NCBI RefSeq assembly: GCF_900101745.1 | Contig: NZ_FNAD01000012.1 | Location: forward strand, 124,001 to 188,000 | Direction: 5' to 3' | DNA length: 64,000 nt | Source of the DNA: Glycomyces harbinensis | GTDB lineage: Bacteria; Actinomycetota; Actinomycetes; Mycobacteriales; Micromonosporaceae | In this document: positions 42,056 through 50,516 of the stretch, piece by piece | Position numbering within the stretch: the stretch's first letter is position 1 | Layout: every line of letters starts with the position of its first letter | The notes under the pieces: model-generated | What the model saw: only the letters and a program-made list of their open reading frames with translations | Databases searched by the model: none | What the model was told of the DNA's origin: nothing | Position numbers and translations under genes: made by a program

Positions 42056-44419
42056 TTAAGGGCGGCCTGTGACAGACCGTTCCCTGCGGCTGTTCGAACG
42101 TCGCGCCCGCCGCATCGCCGAGCGCATCCGGTCGGCGGTCCGGGCGGTCCGCCTGGCCATGTCGGCGCTCTGCTCGGCCTGCCGGGCGCTGAGTTTCACG
42201 GCGAGCGAGGCGGGCCAGAACATGGCCCGGTAGCGCCGGCGCGGTTCGGCGGCCTTGTCGAGCTGGGAGTGGAGGTCGCGGACGGCGTCGGCGAGGCCGC
42301 CGATCGCGGCGCCCCTGGGGGAGTAGCGCTGCTGGGCCATGGCCGCGCCGAGGGCGGTGGCCGCGTCGCGGGCTCCCGGCGCGGCGTGCGCGAGGACGCC
42401 GGCGGCCTGTCTCGGCGTGAGCGAGGGCGCGATGGCGACGCCGTAGTCCAGGGCGAGGTCGGTGGCCTCGTCCCAGGCGGTCAGGGCGCTGAGGCGCCCT
42501 GGGCCGAGCCGGGAGCGGCGGATGCCGGCCCGCCACAGGGCGGGAACGAGCGGGAGGGCCAGGAGCAGCAGCAGTGCCAGCCAGGCGGGGTTGAAGCGGG
42601 TCGCGCCCGCGCCGCCGTCGCCGCCCGCCAGGGCGGTCGGGTCGTCGGTCGGGTTCTCCTCGGCGCCGGGGGAGGCGTCGGTGGGCGCGGTCGCGCCGTC
42701 GGTGGGCGCCTCGGAGGGCTCGGCGCTCGGGTCGCCCTCGTTGACCTCCTCGTTCTCGTCGGTGTCCGGTTCGGTCGCCCACGGGAAGCCGACCGAGCCG
42801 GGGACGCCCGAGGCGGGTGTCGGGTCGAACGGGACCCAGCCGGGCCCGTCGAAGTAGACCTCGACCCACGCGTGGTAGTCGTGGCTGGTGAGCACCCACT
42901 GGTCGCCGTCGCGGGAGCCCTGGGACATGCCGATGACGACGCGGGCGGCGACGCCGGCCTCGCGCAGCATCCACGCCATGGCCGCGGCGTACTGCTGGCA
43001 GTAGCCCTCCCGGGTCTCCAGGAAGTCGAGGATGGCCTGGTCGTTGCCGGCGTCGGTGGTCTCCAGCGAGTAGCGGAACCCGTTGGCGGGGGACAGGTAC
43101 GCCAGGACGGCGAGGACCTTCTCGTGGACGGTGCCGGCGCCTTCGGTGGCCTGGGCGACGGTGTCGGCCAGCTCGGGCACGTCGGGGTGGTCGGTGTTGG
43201 ACTCCCAGCGCTCGTCCGAGGGGTCCATGCCCGCGGCCCCGGCGAGCGTCTCGGTGGCGGGCACCGGTTCGGTGTAGGTGACGGTGTACTCGTCGACGTC
43301 GCCCATGTCGGAGCCGTCGCCGACGATGACGCCGGTGTCCTCGTCGATCTGCCAGTCGCCTTCGATGTCGAGGCCGACGGGGTCCCCGTAGACGGGCACG
43401 ACCGGCGCCTCCATCTGGAGGTTCTCGATCTGCGCCTCGAAGACCTGCTCGTCGTCGCCGGCGCCGGTGAGGCCGTCCGCGTCGTCGCCGCCGCTGTAGT
43501 CGTTGGGCCCGAACCCGTCGTCGGTGAGCTCGTCGAGCACGTGCATCCGCAGGTAGCGGGGGCTGGGGTCGGTCGTGGTGACCCGCAGGACGTCGACCTC
43601 TTCGGGCCGGTTGAGCGAGCCGGACAGCTGCGCCCACGGGTTGACGTCGCCGAGCGAGTAGTTCTCGGTGCCGCCGAAGTCCTCGGCGACGTTGTCGATC
43701 AGTCCTGAGGTGTTGGTCGGCACCACGGTCAGCAGCAGGAGGGTCACGGCGATGAACCCGGCCGCCGACCAGCGCGCGGTGCGCGCCAGCGGCGAGGGGA
43801 AGTGCTGGCCGACGAGGTGCCCGGCGCCGGTGAAGCGGTGCCCGAACGACGAGACCCGCCTGAGGTTGTCGTCGGCGAGGATCCACAGGTAGGCGACCGC
43901 GGGGAGGATGAACCAGAACCAGGCGGTCGCCTCGGGCGCGACCGAGACCGGCACCAGGTACATCGTCAGGAGCGTGAGCCCGGCGAGCGCCGGGGTGCGC
44001 AGGCCGACGACGAACATGTCGTGGAGGATCGCGACGACGCCCACGCCGAGCATCGTCAGGAACAGGATGCCGCCCTCGGCCGGGACCGGCGGGGAGTTCA
44101 CGATGATCTGCTGGATGCCCTCGCCGGAGAGCTCGCCCCAGTGGGAGAACGTGGCCGGCGTCGGGATGATGAGCGCGATCGCGGTGCCGCCGTTGAAGCC
44201 CGCGGTCATGATGACCAGGAGCGATCCGACCATCGCGAGGGTCTGGAGGCCCTGCCCGCGCCCGGCGGCGCGCATGAGCGACCCGGACACGGCCACGGCA
44301 GTGATCGCCATGAGCACCGGCACCGTCCAGCCCAGGCCCGCGAAGACGCCGATGAGGGGCGTCAGGGTCAGCGCCAGGGTGGCGGCGGCGACCAAGGTGG
44401 CGTGCCGCTGTCCGTTCAT
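42056..44419 (-). CDS. Transglutaminase-like membrane protein (TgpA family)
   Basis: This is a 787-residue membrane protein. The N-terminal third has about six hydrophobic helices. A periplasmic/extracellular transglutaminase-like domain carries the Cys-His-Asp triad in GYCQQYAAAMAWMLREAG, HDYHAWVEVY and FDPTP. A Thr/Glu/Pro-rich low-complexity stretch, another membrane helix and a basic cytoplasmic tail end the protein. It is the third gene of the moxR-DUF58-tgpA operon and overlaps DUF58 as ATGA. In this operon type the protein is thought to act at the cell surface. The substrate is unknown. Confidence 0.9.
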   Translation of the reverse strand: MNGQRHATLVAAATLALTLTPLIGVFAGLGWTVPVLMAITAVAVSGSLMRAAGRGQGLQTLAMVGSLLVIMTAGFNGGTAIALIIPTPATFSHWGELSGEGIQQIIVNSPPVPAEGGILFLTMLGVGVVAILHDMFVVGLRTPALAGLTLLTMYLVPVSVAPEATAWFWFILPAVAYLWILADDNLRRVSSFGHRFTGAGHLVGQHFPSPLARTARWSAAGFIAVTLLLLTVVPTNTSGLIDNVAEDFGGTENYSLGDVNPWAQLSGSLNRPEEVDVLRVTTTDPSPRYLRMHVLDELTDDGFGPNDYSGGDDADGLTGAGDDEQVFEAQIENLQMEAPVVPVYGDPVGLDIEGDWQIDEDTGVIVGDGSDMGDVDEYTVTYTEPVPATETLAGAAGMDPSDERWESNTDHPDVPELADTVAQATEGAGTVHEKVLAVLAYLSPANGFRYSLETTDAGNDQAILDFLETREGYCQQYAAAMAWMLREAGVAARVVIGMSQGSRDGDQWVLTSHDYHAWVEVYFDGPGWVPFDPTPASGVPGSVGFPWATEPDTDENEEVNEGDPSAEPSEAPTDGATAPTDASPGAEENPTDDPTALAGGDGGAGATRFNPAWLALLLLLALPLVPALWRAGIRRSRLGPGRLSALTAWDEATDLALDYGVAIAPSLTPRQAAGVLAHAAPGARDAATALGAAMAQQRYSPRGAAIGGLADAVRDLHSQLDKAAEPRRRYRAMFWPASLAVKLSARQAEQSADMARRTARTADRMRSAMRRARRSNSRRERSVTGRP

Positions 44420-45660
44420 GCCAGAGTCCTCCACGCGCCCAGGCGGTTCCACACCCGGCGAAGTTCGGTCCCGGCGACGACCGGGATCACCTGCCAGCCC
44501 GCGTTCGCCAGCGTGTTGACCGCGGCCGCGTGCTGCTGCGCGAACGCCTGCTCGCGCGGGTCGACCCGGCTGGTCGGGGCCTTCGGGATCCACCGGACCG
44601 GGTCGACGACCATGGCGGTGCAGTGCCCGCCGCGCTTGGCGAGCCGCCCGAGGCTGGCCGCCTCCTCCGGGGTCAGGTGCCCCAGGAACGCGACGACGCC
44701 CGAGACCGACCGGGCCCGCTGCGCCTTCTCGACCATGTGCCCGACCGGCGCCTCGGGCGCCGCCGCGACCGTGGCGAGGTACCGCATCGCCTGGCTGTAG
44801 TCGCCTTGGCGGCATTCGAAGTCGCGGTGGGAGGTGATCAGCCACGGGTCGATGCCGTCGCGGGCGAGCCGCACCATCGCCGAGGCGGACGCGTCGACCA
44901 TCCACTCGAAGCTCGACAGCTCCCCGCGGTGGGCGCCGCGGCGCACGTCCAGGAGGATCGCCGCGTTGTTCTCCCACGGCTGCTCTTCGCGGCGGACCAT
45001 GAGCTGGCCCCGGTGGGCGCTGGCCTTCCAGTGGACGCGCCGCATGTCGTCGCCGTGGCGGTACTCGCGGACGGCGATGTCGTCGTTGCCGGTGATGGCG
45101 ACCGCGTGCGCGGCCGACTCGCCCGAGGACATCCCGGCTCCGCCCGGCAGCACGAGGCTCCGCAGCCGCTGGATGCGCGGGGTGACGATGAGCTCGGTGG
45201 TCACCGGGAACTCCTGGACGGAGACGGCGAGCCCGAACGGGTCGGCGGTGCGCACCGTCAGCGGCCCGAGCTCGTAGGCGCCGCGGGTGCCGGGGGTGAT
45301 CGTGTAGTTGACGACGCTGCGGGCGCCGGGCGCGAGCTTCTCCAGGACCAGGCGCGGCCGGTTGCCGAGCCGGTAGGGGATGCGGTCCTCGAGCATGAGC
45401 GCGGGCGGGCGGCGGGCGCCGGTGTTCTGGATGCCCAACCGCACCTGCGTGGCCTGGCCGGCCTCGACCTGCGCGGGGTTGAGCACCCGGTTCGACTCCA
45501 GGGTCGGCCGCGTCCAGCGCAGCATCACCAGGCCGCCCAGGGGCGCGACGGCGGCCAGGAGCGCGGCGCGCAGCAGGTCGCCCTCGCCCACGGCCAGGGC
45601 GGTGAGGCCGACGACCACGCTCACCGCCAGCAGGGTCTTGCCGCGCCCGGTGAGCTCCAC
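44416..45660 (-). CDS. DUF58-domain protein
   Basis: This is a 414-residue protein with two N-terminal hydrophobic helices (about 10-45). A beta-rich domain follows, then the DUF58/von Willebrand-like domain marked by YRHGDDMRRVHWKASAHRG. In known operons it accompanies a MoxR ATPase that remodels it. GTG 45660 is chosen; it lies two bases from the moxR stop. Its own stop overlaps the tgpA start, so the three are translated together. Confidence 0.9.
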   Translation of the reverse strand: MELTGRGKTLLAVSVVVGLTALAVGEGDLLRAALLAAVAPLGGLVMLRWTRPTLESNRVLNPAQVEAGQATQVRLGIQNTGARRPPALMLEDRIPYRLGNRPRLVLEKLAPGARSVVNYTITPGTRGAYELGPLTVRTADPFGLAVSVQEFPVTTELIVTPRIQRLRSLVLPGGAGMSSGESAAHAVAITGNDDIAVREYRHGDDMRRVHWKASAHRGQLMVRREEQPWENNAAILLDVRRGAHRGELSSFEWMVDASASAMVRLARDGIDPWLITSHRDFECRQGDYSQAMRYLATVAAAPEAPVGHMVEKAQRARSVSGVVAFLGHLTPEEAASLGRLAKRGGHCTAMVVDPVRWIPKAPTSRVDPREQAFAQQHAAAVNTLANAGWQVIPVVAGTELRRVWNRLGAWRTLA

Positions 45661-45662
45661 GC

Positions 45663-46667
45663 CTAGAACCTCCCCGGGTTGGACACCACCGGGACGTGCC
45701 TGAGGATGTCGGAGACGATCGCCTTCGTGTCGCCTCCGCCCATCGTGGTCTCCGTCGTGGGGATGAGCCGGTGCGCGAGGACCGGGACGGCCAGCTGCTG
45801 GACGTCGTCCGGCAGCGCGAAGTCGCGCCCGTCCATCGCCGCGAGCACCTGCGTGCACCGCAGCAGCTGAAGCGTCGCACGAGGGCTCGCACCCAGCCGG
45901 ACCTGCGCGTTCGTGCGGGTCGCGGTCACCAGGTCGACGACGTAGCGCTTGAGCTCGGGCGCCAGGTGCACCGCGCGGGCGGCGGCGATCATCCGCACGA
46001 TCATGTCCGCGTCGGCCACCGGCCGCAGCGCGTCGAGCGGGTTGTACTCCTCGCGCCGGTCCAGCAGCGCCAGCTCGGCGTTCACGTCGGGGTAGCCGAT
46101 GGCCAGGCGCGCGGTGAAGCGGTCGCGCTGCGCCTCCGGCAGCGGGTAGGTCCCCTCCATCTCCACCGGGTTCTGCGTGGCGATGACCATGAACGGGCTG
46201 CGCAGCTTGTACGTGTTCCCGTCGACGGTGACCTGCCGCTCCTCCATGCACTCCAGCAGCGCCGACTGGGTCTTGGGGCTCGCGCGGTTGATCTCGTCGC
46301 CGAGGATCAGGTTCCCGAAGATCGCCCCGGGCTTGAACACGAAGTCGCGCTTCTCGGGGTCGAAGATGCTCACGCCCGTCACGTCGGACGGCAGGAGGTC
46401 GGGGGTGAACTGGATGCGGCGCACCGAGCAGTCCACCGAGCGCGCGAGCGCCTTCGCCAGCTGGGTCTTGCCGACCCCGGGCACGTCCTCGAGGAGCAGG
46501 TGCCCTTCGGCGAGCATGACCGCGATCGCGAGCTTGATCGTGTGGGACTTGCCCTCGATCACCCACTCGACGTTCGTCAAGATGCCCTCGACCGTCGCCT
46601 TGAACTCCTGGGGGGAGAGCGGCGTCGGACCCTGCGGCGGCTGCGCTGGGGACGACTCGAAGGTCAA
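45663..46667 (-). CDS. MoxR-family AAA+ ATPase
   Basis: This is a 334-residue ATPase with Walker A EDVPGVGKT, the loop IQFTPDLLPSDVTG, Walker B ILGDEINRASPKTQS, and the motifs LECMEERQVTVDG and ATQNPVEMEGTYPLPEAQRDR (partly quoted) used to recognise MoxR proteins. I choose TTG 46667 as the start because GGGAGG lies just upstream and nothing better is in frame; the open frame extends to 46766. MoxR proteins act as chaperones, here on the DUF58-TgpA pair. Transcription runs divergently from the leuS leader. Confidence 0.92.
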   Translation of the reverse strand: MTFESSPAQPPQGPTPLSPQEFKATVEGILTNVEWVIEGKSHTIKLAIAVMLAEGHLLLEDVPGVGKTQLAKALARSVDCSVRRIQFTPDLLPSDVTGVSIFDPEKRDFVFKPGAIFGNLILGDEINRASPKTQSALLECMEERQVTVDGNTYKLRSPFMVIATQNPVEMEGTYPLPEAQRDRFTARLAIGYPDVNAELALLDRREEYNPLDALRPVADADMIVRMIAAARAVHLAPELKRYVVDLVTATRTNAQVRLGASPRATLQLLRCTQVLAAMDGRDFALPDDVQQLAVPVLAHRLIPTTETTMGGGDTKAIVSDILRHVPVVSNPGRF

Positions 46668-46800
46668 TGGTCCTCCCGGGAAGAGCTCTGAGATGAGAAG
46701 AGGCGCCGTGACAACGCATACGCCGTAACGGTCGCCTGTCCGCCCATCGTACTCGGACGCGCCCAAGGCGATGTCCCGCGCCGTCCGGGTCGCGCTGGGC

Positions 46801-46806
46801 TACACT
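46801..46806 (+). promoter_or_regulatory. -10 box of the leuS leader
   Basis: TACACT (46801-46806) has its +7 position exactly at ATG 46813, so transcription should begin at the start codon of the leader ORF. I could not identify a convincing -35 hexamer. Confidence 0.55.
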
Positions 46807-46812
46807 GGTCGC

Positions 46813-46842
46813 ATGTCCCGGCGTTTCGCGCTCCTTATCTAG
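46813..46842 (+). CDS. Putative leaderless leucine-sensing leader peptide of leuS
   Basis: A nine-codon ORF encodes MSRRFALLI and ends TAG. It is too short for routine prediction. Its support is its position: it begins at the +7 base of a TACACT -10 box, has two adjacent leucine codons (CTC, CTT) just before the stop, and its stop is the first base of a 10-bp hairpin followed by a T6 terminator-like hairpin. I infer that ribosome pausing at the leucine codons senses charged tRNA-Leu. I have not found a convincing antiterminator pairing by eye, and the peptide itself is unproven. Confidence 0.55.
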   Translation: MSRRFALLI

Positions 46843-46867
46843 CCGTGGTGGACCAGACCATCACGGC
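46842..46867 (+). promoter_or_regulatory. First hairpin of the leuS leader
   Basis: GCCGTGGTGG (46842-46851) pairs with CCATCACGGC (46858-46867), all ten positions when one G-U pair is allowed, around the loop ACCAGA. It starts at the G of the leader stop codon, so a ribosome stalled at the leucine codons would cover its left arm. Confidence 0.55.
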
Positions 46868-46869
46868 GA

Positions 46870-46892
46870 CCCCTGCATGCCAGGGGTTTTTT
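46870..46892 (+). terminator. Attenuator-like terminator in the leuS leader
   Basis: CCCCTG (46870-46875) pairs with CAGGGG (46881-46886) and is followed immediately by TTTTTT (46887-46892), the best T tract in the window. It lies about 100 bases upstream of the leuS start, so it must be bypassed for leuS to be expressed from the leader promoter. Confidence 0.65.
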
Positions 46893-46908
46893 GCTGCCAG
46901 GATCATTT

Positions 46909-46932
46909 ACGGCTCGCAAGCTCGCCGAGGCC
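46909..46932 (+). repeat. Copy of a dispersed 25-bp repeat in the leuS leader
   Basis: ACGGCTCGCAAG followed by CTCGCCGAGGCC differs by a single deleted base from the core of the second repeat unit of the tandem array at 58385-58483. Flanking ATTT and GGT are similar too. It lies between the attenuator hairpin and the leuS ribosome-binding region. Confidence 0.55.
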
Positions 46933-46995
46933 GGTCGGTGTCCACACCAGCGCGCCGCGAACCCACAGCCGCACCACAGGACCACAGGACGAGTC

Positions 46996-49812
46996 ATGAG
47001 CGAACCCGCACACCGTTACGACGCCAAGCTGGCCAACGAGATCGAACCGCGCTGGCAGGACCGCTGGGAGGCCGAGCAGACCTTCCGCGCACCGAACCCG
47101 GTCGGCGACCTGGCCGAACCGGACCACCCGCGGGCCGGCGCGCCCAAGAAGTTCGTGATGGACATGTTCCCCTACCCCTCGGGGGAGGGGCTGCACGTGG
47201 GCCACCCGCTGGGGTACATCGCCACCGACGCGTACTCGCGCTACCTGCGCATGGCCGGGTACAACGTCCTGCACCCCCTGGGCATGGACGCGTTCGGCCT
47301 GCCGACCGAGCAGTACGCGGTCGCCACCGGCCGCCAGCCCGCCGAGATCACCGCGGAGAACATCCGCCGGTACCGCAGCCAGCTGCGCATGGTCGGCATG
47401 GGCTACGACAACCGCCGCGAGTTCGCCACCACCGACCCCGAGTACTTCAAGTGGACGCAGTGGATCTTCCTGCAGATCTTCAACTCCTACTACGACACCG
47501 AGGCCGACCGCGCCAAGCCGATCACCGAGTTGATCGCCGCGTTCGAGTCCGGTGAGCGGGCCACCCCCGACGGTCGGCCCTGGGCCGAGCTGAGCGGGAC
47601 CGAGCGCCGCCGCATCGTCGACGGCCACCGCCTGGCCTACGTCACCGAGGCGCCCGTGAACTGGTGCCCGGGCCTGGGCACGGTGCTGTCGAACGAGGAG
47701 GTCACCTCCGAAGGCCGCAGCGAGCGCGGCAACTTCCCGGTCTACACGCGCACCCTGAAGCAGTGGATGATGCGCATCACCTCCTACGCCGACCGGCTGC
47801 TGGACGACCTGGACGGCCTGGACTGGACCGAGTCGCTGAAGTCCATGCAGCGCAACTGGATCGGCAAGTCCGTCGGCGCGTTCGTGGACTTCGCGACCTA
47901 TGCGGGGGACATCCGGGTCTTCACCACCCGCCCCGACACGCTGTTCGGCGCCACCTACATGGTCCTGGCCCCCGAGCACCCCCTGGTCGACGCCCTGACC
48001 GCCGAGACCTGGCCCGGCGGCGCCCCCGCCGCCTGGACCGGCGGCCACGACACGCCCGCGGGCGCCGTCGCCGCCTACCGCGCGCAGGCCGCCGCCAAGA
48101 CCGACGTCGAGCGCCAGGCCGACGCCAAGGAGAAGACCGGCGTCTTCACCGGCGGCTACGCCGTCAACCCGGTCAACGGCGACACGGTCCCGGTCTTCAT
48201 CGCCGACTACGTGCTGGCCGGATACGGCACCGGCGCCATCATGGCCGTCCCCGCCCACGACGGACGCGACTTCGACTTCGCCAAGGCCTTCGACATCCCG
48301 ATCGTCCAGGTCGTCACCGAAGGCGCCGAATGGGACGGGCAGGAAGTGCTGACCGGCGCCGGCGGCACCTGCGTCAACTCCGGCTTCCTGAACGGCCTGG
48401 GCGTCACCGAGGCCAAGGCCCGCATGATCGAATGGCTGGCCGAGCACGGACGCGGCGAGGGCGCCACCACCTTCCGCCTGCGCGACTGGCTGTTCAGCCG
48501 CCAGCGCTACTGGGGCGAGCCCTTCCCGATCGTCTACGACGAGACCGGCCTGCCCGTGGCGCTGCCCGACGACCACCTGCCGGTCGAGCTGCCGCACCTG
48601 GACGACTTCTCGCCCAAGACCTTCGACCCCGAGGACGCCGACTCCGCCCCCGAGCCGCCCCTGGGCCGCGCCAAGGACTGGGTCGAGGTCGAACTGGACC
48701 TGGGCGACGGCCCGCGCCGCTACACGCGCGAGCTGAACACCATGCCCAACTGGGCCGGCTCCTCCTGGTACGAGCTGCGTTACACCGACCCGAAGTCCGC
48801 CGGGAAACTGGCCGACCCGGCCAACGAGTCCTACTGGATGGGCCCCCAGGACGCCGAGGACGTCGGCGGCGTCGACCTGTACATCGGCGGCGTCGAGCAC
48901 GCCGTCCTGCACCTGCTGTACGCCCGCTTCTGGCAGAAGGTCCTGTTCGACCTGGGGCACGTCTCCAGCCGCGAGCCCTTCCGCCGCCTGTTCAACCAGG
49001 GCTACATCCAGGCCTACGCCTACACCGACGACCGCGGCGTCTACGTCCCGGCCGCGGAGGTCGAGGAGCAGGCCGACGGCGTCTACGTCTGGCAGGGCCA
49101 GAAGGTCGAACGCGAGTACGGCAAGATCGGCAAGTCCCTGAAGAACGGCGTCACGCCCGACGAGATCTGCGAGTCCTACGGCGCCGACACCTTCCGCGTC
49201 TACGAGATGTCGATGGGCCCCCTGGCCGAGTCGAAGCCCTGGGACACCCGGGCCATCGTCGGCTCCCAGCGGTTCCTGCAGCGCCTGTGGCGCAACATCG
49301 TCGACGAGGAGACCGGCGAGGTCACCGTGGTCGACGCCGACCCCTCGGACGAGACGCTGCGCGAGATCCACAAGGCGATCGCCGGAGTCCGCGAGGACTA
49401 CGAGAACCTGCGCATGAACACCGCCGTCGCCAAGCTGATCACGCTGAACAACCACGTGACCGGCCTGCACCCGGTGCCGCGCGCGGCCGCCGAGGCCCTG
49501 GTCGTCATGGTCGCGCCGATCGCCCCGCACATCGCCGAGGAGCTGTGGCAGCGCCTGGGCCACGAGGACACCATCGCCTACGTGGACTTCCCCGAGGCCG
49601 ACGACCGGTACCTGGTCGAGGACACCGTGACCTACCCGGTCCAGATCAACGGGAAGGTCCGCGGCCGCATCGAGATCGGCGCCGACGCGGGCGAGGAGGC
49701 CGTGAAGGCCGCCGCGCTGGCCGAGGAGAAGGTCGCCGCGAACCTGGCCGGCAAGGACGTCAAGAAGGTCATCGTCGTCGCGGGCAAGATGGTCTCCATC
49801 GTCGCCAAGTAG
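46996..49812 (+). CDS. leuS: Leucyl-tRNA synthetase
   Basis: This is a class I aminoacyl-tRNA synthetase of 938 residues that charges tRNA-Leu. The HIGH motif appears as [10 protein letters not shown], the zinc/editing domain is in the middle (YKG-like [12 protein letters not shown]), the editing motif is [12 protein letters not shown], and KMSKS is represented by [10 protein letters not shown]. The C-terminal domain [14 protein letters not shown] is typical. ATG 46996 has GGACGAG upstream. By my reading, leucine is coded by CTG about 64 times and TTG once (47527), with no CTC, unlike neighbouring genes. The leader upstream carries CTC-CTT. Confidence 0.97.
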   Translation: MSEPAHRYDAKLANEIEPRWQDRWEAEQTFRAPNPVGDLAEPDHPRAGAPKKFVMDMFPYPSGEGLHVGHPLGYIATDAYSRYLRMAGYNVLHPLGMDAFGLPTEQYAVATGRQPAEITAENIRRYRSQLRMVGMGYDNRREFATTDPEYFKWTQWIFLQIFNSYYDTEADRAKPITELIAAFESGERATPDGRPWAELSGTERRRIVDGHRLAYVTEAPVNWCPGLGTVLSNEEVTSEGRSERGNFPVYTRTLKQWMMRITSYADRLLDDLDGLDWTESLKSMQRNWIGKSVGAFVDFATYAGDIRVFTTRPDTLFGATYMVLAPEHPLVDALTAETWPGGAPAAWTGGHDTPAGAVAAYRAQAAAKTDVERQADAKEKTGVFTGGYAVNPVNGDTVPVFIADYVLAGYGTGAIMAVPAHDGRDFDFAKAFDIPIVQVVTEGAEWDGQEVLTGAGGTCVNSGFLNGLGVTEAKARMIEWLAEHGRGEGATTFRLRDWLFSRQRYWGEPFPIVYDETGLPVALPDDHLPVELPHLDDFSPKTFDPEDADSAPEPPLGRAKDWVEVELDLGDGPRRYTRELNTMPNWAGSSWYELRYTDPKSAGKLADPANESYWMGPQDAEDVGGVDLYIGGVEHAVLHLLYARFWQKVLFDLGHVSSREPFRRLFNQGYIQAYAYTDDRGVYVPAAEVEEQADGVYVWQGQKVEREYGKIGKSLKNGVTPDEICESYGADTFRVYEMSMGPLAESKPWDTRAIVGSQRFLQRLWRNIVDEETGEVTVVDADPSDETLREIHKAIAGVREDYENLRMNTAVAKLITLNNHVTGLHPVPRAAAEALVVMVAPIAPHIAEELWQRLGHEDTIAYVDFPEADDRYLVEDTVTYPVQINGKVRGRIEIGADAGEEAVKAAALAEEKVAANLAGKDVKKVIVVAGKMVSIVAK

Positions 49813-49822
49813 CCGAACCGAC

Positions 49823-49856
49823 GAGGGCGGGTCCGGAGCACTCCGGACCCGCCCTC
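49823..49856. terminator. Terminator after leuS
   Basis: GAGGGCGGGTCCGGA (49823-49837) pairs with TCCGGACCCGCCCTC (49842-49856) around GCAC, a 15-bp stem shared with the convergent membrane protein gene. Confidence 0.75.
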
Positions 49857-49857
49857 C

Positions 49858-50283
49858 TCAGTCTTCGGGCCAGCTCGCGCCGCCTCCCTTGTAGGTGTGC
49901 CTCTTCGCTTTCTCGCTGCGCAGCAGGAAGAACAGGACGAGGCCGATGCCGATGCCGGTGTAGGACGGCACGTCGAGGCCGGCGGCGAGGCCGCTGGCGA
50001 AGGCGACGACCCCGGTGAGCATGCACGTGCCGAATCCGATGATCCGCGCCCAGTTCATGCGCGCGGCGATGCACACGGCCACGGCGACCTGGGCGGCCGC
50101 GGCCGCGGCGGTCGCCACGAGGGGCCAGAGCACCGCCTCCTCGGTCGGCGAGCGGAAGTCGGCCCACATGAGCGCGGCGAGATACGTCAGGGAGCAGACG
50201 GAGGCGCCGATGAGCACGAGTGCGGCGACGACCTGCCAGGGGATCGGATGATGGTAAGCGGGTCTGGTTCGAAGGGGTTCCAT
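49858..50283 (-). CDS. Small multi-span membrane protein
   Basis: This is a 141-residue protein with about four hydrophobic segments, a short basic N-terminus (EPLRTRPAYHHP) and a charged C-terminal tail (RSEKAKRHTYKGGG). It is not recognised. The start chosen is ATG 50283; a longer start at 50310 would overlap the palindrome upstream. The large symmetric palindrome at 50300-50346 probably regulates it. Confidence 0.55.
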   Translation of the reverse strand: MEPLRTRPAYHHPIPWQVVAALVLIGASVCSLTYLAALMWADFRSPTEEAVLWPLVATAAAAAAQVAVAVCIAARMNWARIIGFGTCMLTGVVAFASGLAAGLDVPSYTGIGIGLVLFFLLRSEKAKRHTYKGGGASWPED

Positions 50284-50299
50284 CTCCGCACGATACCAA

Positions 50300-50346
50300 A
50301 TTATCGTCATATTGACGAGTATTATTCTCGTCGTAATGACGATTAT
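50300..50346. promoter_or_regulatory. 47-bp nested palindrome with four TGACGA half-sites
   Basis: The site is symmetric about 50323. The outer arms are ATTATCGTCAT (50300-50310) and ATGACGATTAT (50336-50346), with one mismatch. The inner arms are GACGAG (50314-50319) and CTCGTC (50327-50332). It holds four copies of the hexamer TCGTCA/TGACGA (one as TCGTCG) in an unusually AT-rich patch. This fits an operator bound by two repressor dimers, controlling the membrane protein gene and perhaps the divergent xylanase gene. Confidence 0.6.
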
Positions 50347-50412
50347 TTTCCGGCCGCCGCTCGCGCCGCCCCGGAACCGCCGCCGCAGTATTGACCAATA
50401 TCTATGTACCCG

Positions 50413-50431
50413 CTAGGCTGGCCTAACCTCG
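50413..50431. promoter_or_regulatory. Iron-box-like site upstream of the second xylanase gene
   Basis: The reverse strand reads CGAGGTTAGGCCAGCCTAG, matching about 14 of 19 IdeR/DtxR consensus positions. It abuts the CebR-like box at 50433. The functional meaning is uncertain, since xylanase genes are not known iron targets. Confidence 0.35.
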
Positions 50432-50432
50432 C

Positions 50433-50446
50433 TGGGAGCGCTCCGC
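50433..50446 (+). promoter_or_regulatory. CebR-like operator upstream of the second xylanase gene
   Basis: TGGGAGCGCTCCGC matches 12 of 14 positions of the actinobacterial CebR box TGGGAGCGCTCCCA, lacking only the last two. It lies about 70 bases upstream of the xylanase start, placing that gene under cello-/xylo-oligosaccharide-type repression. Confidence 0.65.
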
Positions 50447-50516
50447 TCCACCGCGGGCCCTTTCCTTCGAACAGCCTCGTTCCCTCACGGCGCGGCACCA
50501 CCCTGAGGAGCAATTC

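Noticed and set aside
46842..46892. T-box riboswitch ahead of leuS
   Set aside because: A GGTGGACC string recalls the T-box core, but one base is missing, there is no Stem I or specifier region, and the leader is under 100 bases.
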